Source of the DNA: Halorubellus salinus
GTDB lineage: Archaea > Halobacteriota > Halobacteria > Halobacteriales > Natrialbaceae
DNA length: 64,000 nucleotides
Assembly (NCBI RefSeq): GCF_020567525.1
Contig: NZ_JAJCVI010000001.1
Location: 372,001 to 436,000 of the forward strand
Direction of reading: 5' to 3'
How positions within the stretch are numbered: position 1 is the stretch's first letter; the number at the start of each line of letters is the position of its first letter. The translations under genes and the position numbers were made by a program. Below the pieces are notes generated by a model. That model had not been told where the DNA came from. It saw nothing but the letters and a program-made list of their open reading frames with translations, and searched no databases. Below, in pieces: positions 42,914-52,810 of this stretch.

Positions 42914-44685
42914 GCATCTCCGACCCTGACGAATCGTACACCTACAAGCCCGGCACGTTCAGTGTCCCGGAGCGAGGTGAGATACGGATCGAAGGCTGTC
43001 CTCCCTCGATCGACGAACAGCTCCGTCGCGCCTCCTTCGAGCAGGAGGCCGCCAACGTCTTCGTGAAGACTCAGGAGTCGCTCGACGACCGAGACAAGGA
43101 GTACCGGGTCGTCAAAGTTCGAGTCGACGGCCCAGTGATGCACGTGACTGCGCGGGACAACGTGGGTATCGTCACCCTCACCCCCCAGTCGAAACTCCGG
43201 ATCGAGCCGAAGATCGATTGGGACGACATCTTCGATATGCTGCTGGCAGTTCACGGTCGTAAACGCTCGATCGAGTATCACGGCATCCCACTCGACGAGT
43301 TTCGAACAGAGGACGTCGATTTAGAGGACGTCTTCCTGATACTTGCGATCAACTACCTCAACGGACTAGAGAACATCCACCGAAACGGGTTCGTTCGACA
43401 ACTGGAGACTCGGCGGGCCGATCTCGAACAGCCCAGAGGCGTCATCGACATCGAGCAGTCGCTCCTCAATCAGGCCGAGGGCCGTGCAAAGCAGCACTGC
43501 CTGCTGAAGGAGGTCAACTACGACAACCCAGCCAACTCGCTCCTCCACTACGCCGGCACGCACCTTCTGCGACTCTTTCGGCAGTACGAGGACAAGTACG
43601 ACCATCAGGCGTACTACCACATCTTCTCGCAGGTACATGAGGAGGTACGGCACCTGGAGCAGTTAGACGTGACAAGTGGTCGCCGGCGAATTCCGGAGTA
43701 TAGGCGGTTTTCGTTGCACGACCTCCCGAAGCAGCGCCACTACTATCGTCAGGCTACCGAGGTCGCAAAGGCGGTGGTTGCATCATCACTGGGAACGCCA
43801 GCAATGGAGGGTGACCGCGAACTGGTCGTCGACTACGTTCTCAATATGGAGTCGCTGTTCGAGCAATACTCGCAGGTCGCTATCGAGGACGAACTTGACG
43901 CAATCAAAGCGAACGACTACATCGATCAGACCGAGAACGTCTCCGCGGTTCGTTCCCCGACGCTCAAACCATTCGACAGGGAGTCACAGGTGTACCATCA
44001 GCCGGATCACGCCGTTGAGGAAGGCGACCAGACGCTCGCTGTCCTCGACTCGAAGTACTACGCCGAGGGCAAAGATCCGGTGAAGAGCGGCGGGTCACGG
44101 TCACGCCTCTTCAGCTACGCGTATCTTCTGGACACTGCCCAGATGGGATTCCTGACGCCACTCGGTGAACCCCGGACTCGGACGGTCTCGCAAACAGGAG
44201 CAAACTTACAGGTTGTCTCCCCAGCGACCGATGCATTCTCTCTCGAAGAGTACCACGGCAGTATCCGGGACTACCTGTACGAGGCACTCGGAGAGGTATA
44301 TCCCGCCCTCGAACTGTTCAAAGCTGTCGGGGAACACGCACTATGTCTCGACCAGCACGAAATAGCCGATCTGAGTCGTTTGACCGAACCCGACGGCCCA
44401 TTCGACTTCAGCAATGTCCACGAGTTTTCGCTACGCGTCGTCAACGCTGCGGCAGACACCTTGTCGAACCAGTATCGGTCGCGGTCTGATCTCGAACAGG
44501 GAGGCAAGTGGACGCGTCGGCAGATCGAGACACAATGCAAGGATTATCCACCCGAGAAAACGACCTGCGTGCCGGTTTTCCGCCGAGAAGAACACAAGGA
44601 ACGTATCGACCTGTACTTCGTAACGCGTGGAGAAGACGGCGTTCCTGTCGACGTTTCGGTCGCGGACGACTTCCGGCTGTTGTAA
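42910..44685 (+). CDS. McrC-like nuclease
   Basis: A 591-residue protein. The middle has QPDHAVEEGDQTLAVLDSKY, a D...DxK catalytic core, and the N-terminal half has the McrC-type beta architecture with VGIVTLTPQSKLRIEPKIDW. The start overlaps the stop of the ATPase gene (ATGA), giving coupled translation. The pair forms a restriction-like complex expected to cleave particular DNA. The long C-terminal extension ends LYFVTRGEDGVPVDVSVADD. Confidence 0.8.
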   Translation: MSISDPDESYTYKPGTFSVPERGEIRIEGCPPSIDEQLRRASFEQEAANVFVKTQESLDDRDKEYRVVKVRVDGPVMHVTARDNVGIVTLTPQSKLRIEPKIDWDDIFDMLLAVHGRKRSIEYHGIPLDEFRTEDVDLEDVFLILAINYLNGLENIHRNGFVRQLETRRADLEQPRGVIDIEQSLLNQAEGRAKQHCLLKEVNYDNPANSLLHYAGTHLLRLFRQYEDKYDHQAYYHIFSQVHEEVRHLEQLDVTSGRRRIPEYRRFSLHDLPKQRHYYRQATEVAKAVVASSLGTPAMEGDRELVVDYVLNMESLFEQYSQVAIEDELDAIKANDYIDQTENVSAVRSPTLKPFDRESQVYHQPDHAVEEGDQTLAVLDSKYYAEGKDPVKSGGSRSRLFSYAYLLDTAQMGFLTPLGEPRTRTVSQTGANLQVVSPATDAFSLEEYHGSIRDYLYEALGEVYPALELFKAVGEHALCLDQHEIADLSRLTEPDGPFDFSNVHEFSLRVVNAAADTLSNQYRSRSDLEQGGKWTRRQIETQCKDYPPEKTTCVPVFRREEHKERIDLYFVTRGEDGVPVDVSVADDFRLL

Positions 44686-44693
44686 GCGACCCT

Positions 44694-45080
44694 TTAGAAG
44701 GGAGCTGTGAGCCAACCACTGCTTCGACGCTCGATTTGTGGCCCGAAAATACGGCTCAACCGGTAGAGGTCGCCGCCGGTCTGTAACTCGAAGTCCCGTT
44801 GCCGGCGCTGGAACGTTCCTTCGACTGCGAACTGAATCGCCGGAAGCGGACGGCGGTTTTCGAGGGTATTCGCCTGCCGATCCATCAGCTTCGACAGCTC
44901 ACTCACGGCGTCGTCATCACCAAAGATGCCGTCGAGTCCAACGACGCATACCTCATCGGGCACGTCATCTTCGCGGAGCATGTTTTGGAACTCCTCAATT
45001 GGGACTTGGTGGTCGAAGAGATCGTACTCGTCCTCGTCGACAATGTTGTACTCGCCAGATAGTTTTCCGTGTTCGACCAT
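44694..45080 (-). CDS. Small protein partnered with the DUF499 ATPase
   Basis: A 128-residue acidic protein: MVEHGKLSGEYNIVDEDEYD, then DVPDEVCVVGLDGIFGDDDA, and an aromatic/basic tail. It starts 3 bp after the stop of the 1089-residue ATPase, so they are one operon. No family is recognised; a small accessory subunit of the DUF499 system is the natural guess. Confidence 0.65.
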   Translation of the reverse strand: MVEHGKLSGEYNIVDEDEYDLFDHQVPIEEFQNMLREDDVPDEVCVVGLDGIFGDDDAVSELSKLMDRQANTLENRRPLPAIQFAVEGTFQRRQRDFELQTGGDLYRLSRIFGPQIERRSSGWLTAPF

Positions 45081-45082
45081 CG

Positions 45083-48000
45083 TTACTCGAAGTTGATTTC
45101 AACGGAGATGTTCGATGCCTCCTCGGGCATTCTCTCGAACAGGTCGCGAATCTTCGTGTAGTCTTCACCGGATTCGAGCGTCAGCTTGGTCATAGTCTCC
45201 TTAACATTCGCTGTGCCTTGCAGCGGGCCCGGGATTCCCATTCGGTTGCTCAGGACGAACCTGACTTCACCGTAGGTGACTTCGCCCGTCTGCTCGTCTT
45301 TACGCCACTTGCGACGCAACCCCGCAACGTCGTCGCCGTCGAACTTGAATCGCCAGCCTCCACTCGGGACGCGGAACTCGTATCCCGGTGACCAGCGCGA
45401 CGGATCGCCCGCACCATCTGAGGCCCCAGAACCGACAACGTACTCGGGATCGGCTTCACGACCAAGGTTCTGGAGGAGGAACGTCTGGACGGCATCTTCG
45501 GACACAGACGAGTCGAACCGCTCTGCGACACTCCCAACCGTGAATTTGTCGTCGCCGTCGAGTCCAGCGATGTACTCGAGAATCTCGTCACCGACATCGG
45601 ACGGCACAGTTGGCACGAGCGTAACATCAGTCGGGTCGCGGTCACCAAGGCCGTCCTTGTACTCACGATCTGCATCGATGAGATACTCGTCGACGAGGAA
45701 GTCCGTGACCGCTTCACGGAACGATCGATCGGTGTCGTCTTCGGAGAGGTAGACCGTTTCGTCCTGCCGGACTTCTTCGAGTATTCGGTGGGTGATGGCT
45801 CGACCGTTTTCCTCTAGCGTCTGCCGGATTCGATCTCGGACTTCCGACGTGCCGATACGCTCGGCCTCCGAGATGTCGCGTATCGTTGCGTCGGATTGAG
45901 CCTTCGTCACGATGTCGGTGCCGCTGTAGAGGACGTACTGGTCGTCTTGGGCGAGTCGACCTGCGGCCGTCATCACTGTGTCGTGCCCATCGCCCTCGAG
46001 CCAAATCTCCGTATCCTCGAGGAGTTCGAGTTCGAAGTTCCCGATGTCGATGGACTTGGTACCGCTACCGAATCGTTTGCGGAGTTCCTGTTCGACGTCC
46101 TCGGCAGTCCACCGCTGGACGTCACGCTCGTGGAGTATCATCGTGTCAAGCGAACTCCCCGCAAGCGAGTCGGAGAACCCGTTCGAGCCATGTGTGACCA
46201 CGGGCTTGTCTTCGAGTGCATCGACTGCTGCATCCAATACGTCTGTCGGGCTGCCCGGGATGGGGTAGGTGGGGTGGCGGAGGAACTGCTCGTAAATGTC
46301 CTCGATACTGGCCTCCCCCCGCCGGTCGAGGAGGTCTTCGACGATGTCCCAGACGTGGCGCTGGAGGTCGATGCCTTCAGCGGAAACGCTGTCTCCTATG
46401 TCGCCGGCGTTGAGGGGTTCACCCTCAGAGACGAACACGTCGAGATCCATCTCGGCGGCCAAGTCGAACTCATTGAGGAGATCATCGCCATCGAGAATCT
46501 CCCCGTACGCGAGTTCGATCCGGTCGCGGAGTTCGCGCCGCTCGTCCTCGCGCTGTCGCTTGACCGAAGAACGGATTTCGTCGTCGAGGGATTCGTCGTC
46601 GAGGACGCGTTCGGCTCCTTCGATGTACCGAGCCTTCTCGATGAATCCCGTCCCCGATTCGATCTTCTTGTCGCCGCTGGGTTGGATGAACACGAGAGTG
46701 TTTCGCCACTCGCGTCCTGGACTCCCGTCGGCGTTCTTGATGACGGTCTTGACCTCGTCCTGTGTCCACTCGTTCGCTTTGACAACGACCTTGACCTCCC
46801 GGCTGTCGGGTACCTGCTTGAGGTCGCCGTCGGTGAATCCGACCGGGTACGCGTCGTTCCCGAATACCTGCTCGACGGTATCGGCGATCTGTCCGAGAGC
46901 GATCTTCTCGTCGACGTCCTCTGCCTTGTTCTGGATGAGTGCGTTCGGGTTCTGTCGATCCCGGATTGCGTACTTGCCGTTGAGTTTGTGGAGGTACCAC
47001 GCGACGCCGTAGAGCTGCTCGCGGTTGAGGATGATGTCCGAGACGAGGTCGCCCGTCTGGTACGTGCCCATCACGATGTCGGAGTCGCTTGCACCCTCAC
47101 TCTCGTCGGGTTTCAGGCTGTAGAGCAGGATCGTGTTGAGGATACGTCGGCCGTACGGGAGCTTCTCCGGGTCAACCCGGTTCCGAATGTCGTCGATACA
47201 GACGCTCGGCCGGTCGATGTTGATCCGCGTCAGCTCGTCGTCGAACAGGACGGCGTCGATGTCACCGTGTGTGACGAGGTCGGTCTCTTCGATGAGCCGT
47301 GCTGCGTCCTCGTCATCAGGTTCGGCTTCGGGGTCAGCAGCCGTCGTCAGAATCTTCGAGAAAAGATAGATCATCCCCCGCGTGTTCTGGTTGCCCTCGT
47401 CCGCGTAGTAGCGAGTTTCGAGCGCATTCAGGAGGACTGGATGGAACGGGTAGGTATCGCGCATCTTTCCCGCGAGGTCGCTCGGGATGTCGGAGTCGGG
47501 AACGTGGTCGTTGTCGGCGTACGCGTCCACGTACCCCGAGACAATCTCCTCGACCGCACTCTCATCGATGTCGTCGATGAGACGGTGGCGGATGACCTCC
47601 TGCTTGCTCACTTTGCTACTCATGTTAACCTCGGAGGCGCTTTCGCGGTCGAGAATATTGTGAACCTGCGAGCCCTTTCGGAGGACGGAGACGATGGCGA
47701 AGACGTCGCTGTCGTCGAGGTCGGCAGTTTCGAGAAGCGCCTGCAGGAACCCGCGGTTGCGCTTCTTGCGGTCACCGCTGAGTGGCTCGAACCAGTCCTC
47801 GAGTTCGTCCATCAGGTACGCAATCGTTCGATCGCCGACTGCCTCCTGAATCGTCTCCATATCCGGGTACGGGTCGAGGTCGCTCTCCGTTGGCTCGTAG
47901 TCGAGGACATCGAAGAACGGCTCCCAGAGGAAGTCCGGCTGGCGCTGCTGGAGTGAGACGGTGACTGCGTCAGAGTTCTCCGCCTCGGGCAATGCGTCGG

Positions 48001-48352
48001 CGAAGCCGTCGACATGGCGGTCGCCGAATTCGCCGGCGGCGTCGGGAGAGGCGAAGCAGTGATACATCGCAACCATCTGGTGGGACTTCCCGCTCCCGTA
48101 CGGCCCATAGAGAATGTGCGTGCCGTAGTTCTCGTCCCCGCGGAGCGTGTCTCGGAGGTCGACGAACCCCTCGCGGAGCCCCTGCGTCATCAGCGTCCGG
48201 TCGAAGAACGTGGACGCGTCGGCCTCGAACTCGTCCTCGTCTTCAACGTTGTAGAGCTTGACTTGGCCGTCGATCTCGCCTTCCTCTCGGAGTTCGCGGC
48301 TTATCGTGACGGTGTCCGCGATTGTTCGCGAGAGAGATTCCGTGCTGGCCAT
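45083..48352 (-). CDS. DUF499-family P-loop ATPase (BrxC/PglY-like)
   Basis: A 1089-residue protein with Walker A GPYGSGKS at 83-90 and a Walker B-like strand AYLMDELEDW (about 178). The N-terminal segment and later IYLFSKILTTA, then ANEWTQDEVKTVI are characteristic of large DUF499 ATPases. Their relatives BrxC/PglY act in BREX phage-defence systems, and other DUF499 proteins accompany DUF1156 methylases (recalled). A DUF1156 gene and a SNF2 helicase lie 5-13 kb away. Sequence is intact and GC-rich. The downstream small gene is part of its operon. Confidence 0.8.
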   Translation of the reverse strand: MASTESLSRTIADTVTISRELREEGEIDGQVKLYNVEDEDEFEADASTFFDRTLMTQGLREGFVDLRDTLRGDENYGTHILYGPYGSGKSHQMVAMYHCFASPDAAGEFGDRHVDGFADALPEAENSDAVTVSLQQRQPDFLWEPFFDVLDYEPTESDLDPYPDMETIQEAVGDRTIAYLMDELEDWFEPLSGDRKKRNRGFLQALLETADLDDSDVFAIVSVLRKGSQVHNILDRESASEVNMSSKVSKQEVIRHRLIDDIDESAVEEIVSGYVDAYADNDHVPDSDIPSDLAGKMRDTYPFHPVLLNALETRYYADEGNQNTRGMIYLFSKILTTAADPEAEPDDEDAARLIEETDLVTHGDIDAVLFDDELTRINIDRPSVCIDDIRNRVDPEKLPYGRRILNTILLYSLKPDESEGASDSDIVMGTYQTGDLVSDIILNREQLYGVAWYLHKLNGKYAIRDRQNPNALIQNKAEDVDEKIALGQIADTVEQVFGNDAYPVGFTDGDLKQVPDSREVKVVVKANEWTQDEVKTVIKNADGSPGREWRNTLVFIQPSGDKKIESGTGFIEKARYIEGAERVLDDESLDDEIRSSVKRQREDERRELRDRIELAYGEILDGDDLLNEFDLAAEMDLDVFVSEGEPLNAGDIGDSVSAEGIDLQRHVWDIVEDLLDRRGEASIEDIYEQFLRHPTYPIPGSPTDVLDAAVDALEDKPVVTHGSNGFSDSLAGSSLDTMILHERDVQRWTAEDVEQELRKRFGSGTKSIDIGNFELELLEDTEIWLEGDGHDTVMTAAGRLAQDDQYVLYSGTDIVTKAQSDATIRDISEAERIGTSEVRDRIRQTLEENGRAITHRILEEVRQDETVYLSEDDTDRSFREAVTDFLVDEYLIDADREYKDGLGDRDPTDVTLVPTVPSDVGDEILEYIAGLDGDDKFTVGSVAERFDSSVSEDAVQTFLLQNLGREADPEYVVGSGASDGAGDPSRWSPGYEFRVPSGGWRFKFDGDDVAGLRRKWRKDEQTGEVTYGEVRFVLSNRMGIPGPLQGTANVKETMTKLTLESGEDYTKIRDLFERMPEEASNISVEINFE

Positions 48353-48444
48353 TTGATGTCATAGACACCGTATGTTATTCGCTTAAGTACTGTGGTCAGC
48401 AATCGTCGAACATTCAGTTGTTTCGCGAGACGGCGCCAGGAATC

Positions 48445-49134
48445 TTACCGAAGTTGGTCTCGCTGCTCGGACAAGAACGAGACGAGGTCGTCGACCGCAT
48501 CCGCTGGCAGCTCTTCCTGCCGGAAGACTCCCTTGAACGAGTCTTCGAAGCCGTCCTGCTGGAGTCGATCCAGCACCATCTCGATCTGACCATCGAGCTT
48601 CTCCGGGTCGCCCCGATGGACGTGCCGTTCGATACGGTCGAACTCCGCACGCGTGCTGATGACGACGAGGTCGCGGGTGTCGGCTTTCCGGCCGCTATGG
48701 AGTTTCATCGCGAAGAGGAGGGCTGGCTCCGGGATTCGACCATCGAGGTCTTCGGCGACGTCGAGCGATTCGACGGTGCTGTGTTCGTGGAGATAGCGAT
48801 ACGACCACTCGGCGTCCGTCTGTCGGCAACCCATCGCGTCGACGAGTGCCTCGAACTTGACTTCGTTATCCCCGACCTGCTTCGTGTACTGGATCATCCG
48901 GCCTTCGTACTCGTTCGAGACGTCCTTCTCGAACTGCTTCTCGTATCCGAGGTCGCGAAGGAGCGAGTCGTACTCATCGAGTGCCGTGTCCGGAATCACG
49001 GTGTCGATGTCCGTCGTGAACCGCGTCTGGAACGCCGAGACCGCCCAGCCACCGACGAGAACGTACGGCAGTTCGGCGTCCCGTACCGCGCGATGTGTGT
49101 CGACGAGTTCGGATTGACGCTCGGGGAGACTCAT
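48445..49134 (-). CDS. Nucleotidyltransferase-fold toxin (AbiEii-like)
   Basis: A 229-residue protein with the minimal nucleotidyltransferase signature VGGWAVSAFQTRFTTDIDTV, where the D-x-D is in FTTDIDT. Toxins of this fold transfer nucleotides to targets such as tRNA. It follows, 13 bp after its stop, an HTH protein that looks like the antitoxin. The pair forms a type IV-like toxin-antitoxin module inserted beside the DUF499 ATPase. Target unknown. Confidence 0.75.
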   Translation of the reverse strand: MSLPERQSELVDTHRAVRDAELPYVLVGGWAVSAFQTRFTTDIDTVIPDTALDEYDSLLRDLGYEKQFEKDVSNEYEGRMIQYTKQVGDNEVKFEALVDAMGCRQTDAEWSYRYLHEHSTVESLDVAEDLDGRIPEPALLFAMKLHSGRKADTRDLVVISTRAEFDRIERHVHRGDPEKLDGQIEMVLDRLQQDGFEDSFKGVFRQEELPADAVDDLVSFLSEQRDQLR

Positions 49135-49147
49135 TCCATCGGCTCCG

Positions 49148-49825
49148 TTAGTCCGCGCTCATCGCGCTGTGGTGCGACGCGTCGATGTCCCTGTCGTACT
49201 CGTCGGCGATGATCTCCAAGGCGGGCTCGTATGACGGGCGGTTCTCCATCATCTGGTCGACGGCGTCGTCCAACTGAATCACGGGATTGCCGTCGACCCA
49301 TTCGGCGTCGATGCCGTCGGTCTTCGGAAACAACACGTAGTGGACGTTCCCGTCGACATCGCTGGCGTCTGGGCGCTCGTTGATCGTCGTGTCGACGCCG
49401 AACTGCTGGAAGAACGCGATCCAGCGTTCGACGTCACGGTCGTGGACTTCGATGAACACCGGGTAGTCGTCGTGACCCCGGGCGATCTGGTAGCCCCCGT
49501 GCGTCCAGACGTACGCAGCGTCGATCTCCGTGTACGCGAACTCCATGCCGGCGAAGTGCGGGATGACGTACGCGTCCTCCTGGGAGATGGCGTCGCGGCT
49601 GTACAACGCAGCCATCATCTCGGCGTACTGCTGGCGCATCTCGTGGTCGACGATCTGGATTCCACTATCGGTGGTAGCGATAACTTCAGTATCTTCTAAC
49701 CGCTCGATCCAGTCGTACACCCACGAGTACGAGACCCCGATTTTGTTCGCAACGCGATTGATAGAATCACCACGCTGCACTGCCAAGACGATCTTCGCAG
49801 CCGTGGCGTCCATTAATTCGATCAT
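49148..49825 (-). CDS. HTH antitoxin-like partner (AbiEi-like role)
   Basis: A 225-residue protein. Its N-terminus has a helix-turn-helix (SINRVANKIGVSYSWVYDWI), and the rest has strands such as DDYPVFIEVHDRDVERWIAF. It sits just upstream of the nucleotidyltransferase toxin on the same strand, the usual antitoxin-first order. It probably represses the promoter within 49826-50001 and neutralises the toxin. Confidence 0.7.
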   Translation of the reverse strand: MIELMDATAAKIVLAVQRGDSINRVANKIGVSYSWVYDWIERLEDTEVIATTDSGIQIVDHEMRQQYAEMMAALYSRDAISQEDAYVIPHFAGMEFAYTEIDAAYVWTHGGYQIARGHDDYPVFIEVHDRDVERWIAFFQQFGVDTTINERPDASDVDGNVHYVLFPKTDGIDAEWVDGNPVIQLDDAVDQMMENRPSYEPALEIIADEYDRDIDASHHSAMSAD

Positions 49826-50001
49826 TGTTGGTATTGCCTCCTAGTCCGCGCCGGCAGTCTAGCTTCTAGCTATCGCTAAGGAGATAGCAGTACATAGAAC
49901 TTCCGCCTAGATCGGCTAGATGCAGGAGATGCATAGAATATCGGAAAGAGTTGTTCTTGGCGGAGAAAGACTGTTACTAGTGTTCTTCGAGAGTATAGGC
50001 A

Positions 50002-50580
50002 ATGACTCAAGAGATCGCGACCGTCGTCGCATCCATGCTCCAGAGCGACGATCTGTTTTCAGTAGACGATAGCGGAGTATGGCTTCCAGATTTGGATAGC
50101 TATTCGTTTTCGATGCAGGAACACATCGCACGAGCGTTGGAGCTTCATGGATACTCGGCTTCGACGTCGACGCGAAGTCATGCCGGACTCCGTATAGACG
50201 TGGCCGAGGCGCAGTCGATCGACAGTCGTCAACTCAAAGCGATTCACACGGACGCCTACGGGTACACAGGGAGGGTGGCCGGACTTGATGCCCAGGGTCA
50301 GACCTTCGTCGATCATATCACCGAGCCGGGGAGCGTGTTACAAATTCCAGATCTGGGTTGGGTAAACGGGAGCGAACGCGTTGTTGTTGGGGAATACAGT
50401 GGTCTGTATCTCGCCGAAGTACACACGGATAGCGCAGAGACGTACGGTAACGACGATACGTTCCAAGTGGAGGTCGGGCACGACAGAGAACAAGAGATGA
50501 CTCTTCACGAGATGGGGAATCAAGGTCGAGTGATTGTCTACAAGGGGGAGTGGAATGGGTATCCCCAGGAACGGTTCTAA
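50002..50580 (+). CDS. Hypothetical protein (192 aa)
   Basis: MTQEIATVVASMLQSDDLFS onward, with strands in the middle (VVVGEYSGLYLAEVHTDSAE). It is divergent from the toxin-antitoxin pair and followed by the GmrSD-type gene about 100 bp later. No family recognised; its place between defence genes suggests a related function. Confidence 0.55.
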   Translation: MTQEIATVVASMLQSDDLFSVDDSGVWLPDLDSYSFSMQEHIARALELHGYSASTSTRSHAGLRIDVAEAQSIDSRQLKAIHTDAYGYTGRVAGLDAQGQTFVDHITEPGSVLQIPDLGWVNGSERVVVGEYSGLYLAEVHTDSAETYGNDDTFQVEVGHDREQEMTLHEMGNQGRVIVYKGEWNGYPQERF

Positions 50581-50678
50581 GACCTCACTAGATTGCAGAA
50601 CAACAGATAGCGTTCGCCACCTATTTTGCCTTCATGTGCTACCAAACGTTAAGTTGCGGAAGAGGTTTTGTTGGTGAC

Positions 50679-52721
50679 ATGGACGCCACGAGTTCGGGGA
50701 AAAACATAGTCGAAGAACTCGGCAACACCGATTATACGTTTGATGAATTATTCGACGAGAATGTATTTCACGTTCCTCGGTATCAGCGGTTCTATTCTTG
50801 GGAGAGATCGGAATGGGCCGATCTTTGGAACGACCTGTCTAACATGGCTAAGAATGATCGGGAACACTACATGGGTACGGTCATCTGCAAGGAAGAGCCA
50901 ACCCCGATCTTGACTGAAGAGGGTACCAATCAGTACCGGAATTATGCAATCGTCGATGGACAACAGCGATTCACAACCCTCATTATACTGACAAAGGCAA
51001 TAGACTCGGTCTACACAACAATCAGCTCAGAAGAGGCACCGGAGGAGGAGAGTGGGAACCATACAGAGGAAAGCGTCGAATTGAGCAGGAAGAGGTTTTT
51101 GAGAGATTGGAAAATCAGGCTGGCTAATAGGGAGAGTCGGTGCAAGCTGCGACTCCAAGACGACGACAACGATACGCTTGAAGGCATTTTGGAAGAAGAT
51201 ATTGACGAGACGGCGACTGAGACCCCATCCCAGGACAGATTGATACAAGCCTATAGGTTCTATCGAGAGGAGTTGAAGGAACGGCAAGAGGAGCTTTCGC
51301 ACGGACAGTTCATCAGCCACCTCGATGAGCTGCTTTCCGCTATCCGATCGCTCAATTTCATTGTGTACACCGTCGACAATTCCGAGCAAGCCACCCTGAT
51401 ATTCGAGTCGATAAACGACCGCGGGATCGGTCTGAGCAATCTGGATAAGACGAAGAGTTTTCTGATGCACAAGGTGTACCTCACTCAGGGAGAGAATCCT
51501 CATTCAGGAGTCAGCGTCAACGGTGTCCAAAAGCGGTTTGGACGCATTTATCGGTGGATGCAAGACATCCTCGAAACCGACCGTGTCTCCGATATTGGTG
51601 AGGATCAAATCCAGCGGTACCACTACATCTCGACTATCAACTCGACGGTGAACAGCAGCTATCTTCGTCAGGAGACGAACCGTCGGAACAAAACCCTCCG
51701 CTCGGGGGCGACAGTCTATCTGGGGGCATTGAAATGGCATTTCACCAATCTTCACGAGGAGAACGACCTCTCGATCTACGACTCGTACCCACGGGACTGC
51801 CCGGATGAAATTGACTCGTACACCAAGAGTCTCCGCGACTATTATTCGCATATGGAGACAATCGGATCGTACGGGCAGGACGGAGAGTACAATCCCGACA
51901 TTGACTGGGAACTGCGGAAAATCTTCGCTCTCGACAGACTCGGGAACTTCTATCCAATTCTATTGGCGATTTGGGATGAGTACGATAGCGGCAGCATCTC
52001 GGAAGACGAACTCTACGAGATGCTTCAACTGATCGAGGTGGCGTCTTTCCGGATTTACACGACTGTCAGCCGTTCCGATACCGGTCGGAATCGCTTCTAT
52101 TCCGTTGCTAACGATATTGGAACAGGGGATAAAGATGCCACGTGGATAATTGAGGAGTTGAAAGACTGCATTCGGTCGAAGGAAAACGACTTCGAGGGGA
52201 CGCTCCGGAACCAGAACGCGTACAATTCGCTCCGGTACAAGGATCTTAGATACCTCCTGTATTCGTACGAACTCTATCGGAGGGATGAGGCAAAGGGTGG
52301 CGACGTGTCGAGTATCGAGAAGGCAGCAGACAACGCTGGAAACGAGTACACGCTCGACCACATCTGGCCGAACGATACTCAGAAACTCGAACTGAGCGAA
52401 GAGGAGGAAGAAGTCCACGAAGAGGTAAAGCACAGCCTCGGCAATCTCACGCTGACGACGGGGCCGCGAAATTCCGGCTGGAAGAACCTGCCGTACCCGA
52501 AGAAGCGGAGCCGGATGGACGATGACGAAGAGAACGATTCCGACTACTTGAACTCCGACTTCACGATAACCAGAGAGATTGCCCGAGAGAACAAGGAGTG
52601 GGGAGAAGATCAAATCGGGGAACAGTTAGACGACATCGTTGATTTTGCGAAGCGACGATGGAGTCTAGAAACCGCTGAAAGACAGCCACTGTCCGAAATC
52701 AGGCCCGCAACACCTGACTGA
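50679..52721 (+). CDS. GmrSD-type nuclease (DUF262 + DUF1524)
   Basis: A 680-residue single-chain protein. The N-terminal DUF262 domain has DGQQRFTT at 93-100 (NTP-binding, ParB-like fold). The C-terminal DUF1524/HNH region has YTLDHIWPNDTQ and then HSLGNLTLTTGPRNSGWKNL, with the His and Asn pattern of a beta-beta-alpha-metal nuclease. Relatives (GmrSD, SspE) use NTP hydrolysis to nick modified or invading DNA. Start 50679 is preferred over 50634 because the upstream extension lacks domain similarity. It may cut modified phage DNA independently of the neighbouring systems. Confidence 0.85.
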   Translation: MDATSSGKNIVEELGNTDYTFDELFDENVFHVPRYQRFYSWERSEWADLWNDLSNMAKNDREHYMGTVICKEEPTPILTEEGTNQYRNYAIVDGQQRFTTLIILTKAIDSVYTTISSEEAPEEESGNHTEESVELSRKRFLRDWKIRLANRESRCKLRLQDDDNDTLEGILEEDIDETATETPSQDRLIQAYRFYREELKERQEELSHGQFISHLDELLSAIRSLNFIVYTVDNSEQATLIFESINDRGIGLSNLDKTKSFLMHKVYLTQGENPHSGVSVNGVQKRFGRIYRWMQDILETDRVSDIGEDQIQRYHYISTINSTVNSSYLRQETNRRNKTLRSGATVYLGALKWHFTNLHEENDLSIYDSYPRDCPDEIDSYTKSLRDYYSHMETIGSYGQDGEYNPDIDWELRKIFALDRLGNFYPILLAIWDEYDSGSISEDELYEMLQLIEVASFRIYTTVSRSDTGRNRFYSVANDIGTGDKDATWIIEELKDCIRSKENDFEGTLRNQNAYNSLRYKDLRYLLYSYELYRRDEAKGGDVSSIEKAADNAGNEYTLDHIWPNDTQKLELSEEEEEVHEEVKHSLGNLTLTTGPRNSGWKNLPYPKKRSRMDDDEENDSDYLNSDFTITREIARENKEWGEDQIGEQLDDIVDFAKRRWSLETAERQPLSEIRPATPD

Positions 52722-52810
52722 AGACTCGGGGATACCCAACACCGATGCCTCCGTATAGCGACCAGGAATTCGATTCTGTGTGAGCGGGTGGTAAGCTTCT
52801 CGTCTCGAAC

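Noticed and set aside
45896-47956. A 686-residue plus-strand open frame
   Set aside because: It is antisense to the DUF499 ATPase, whose Walker motifs and acidic composition are on the minus strand. The plus-strand translation is Val/Asp/Leu-rich and typical of a shadow of GC-rich coding DNA.
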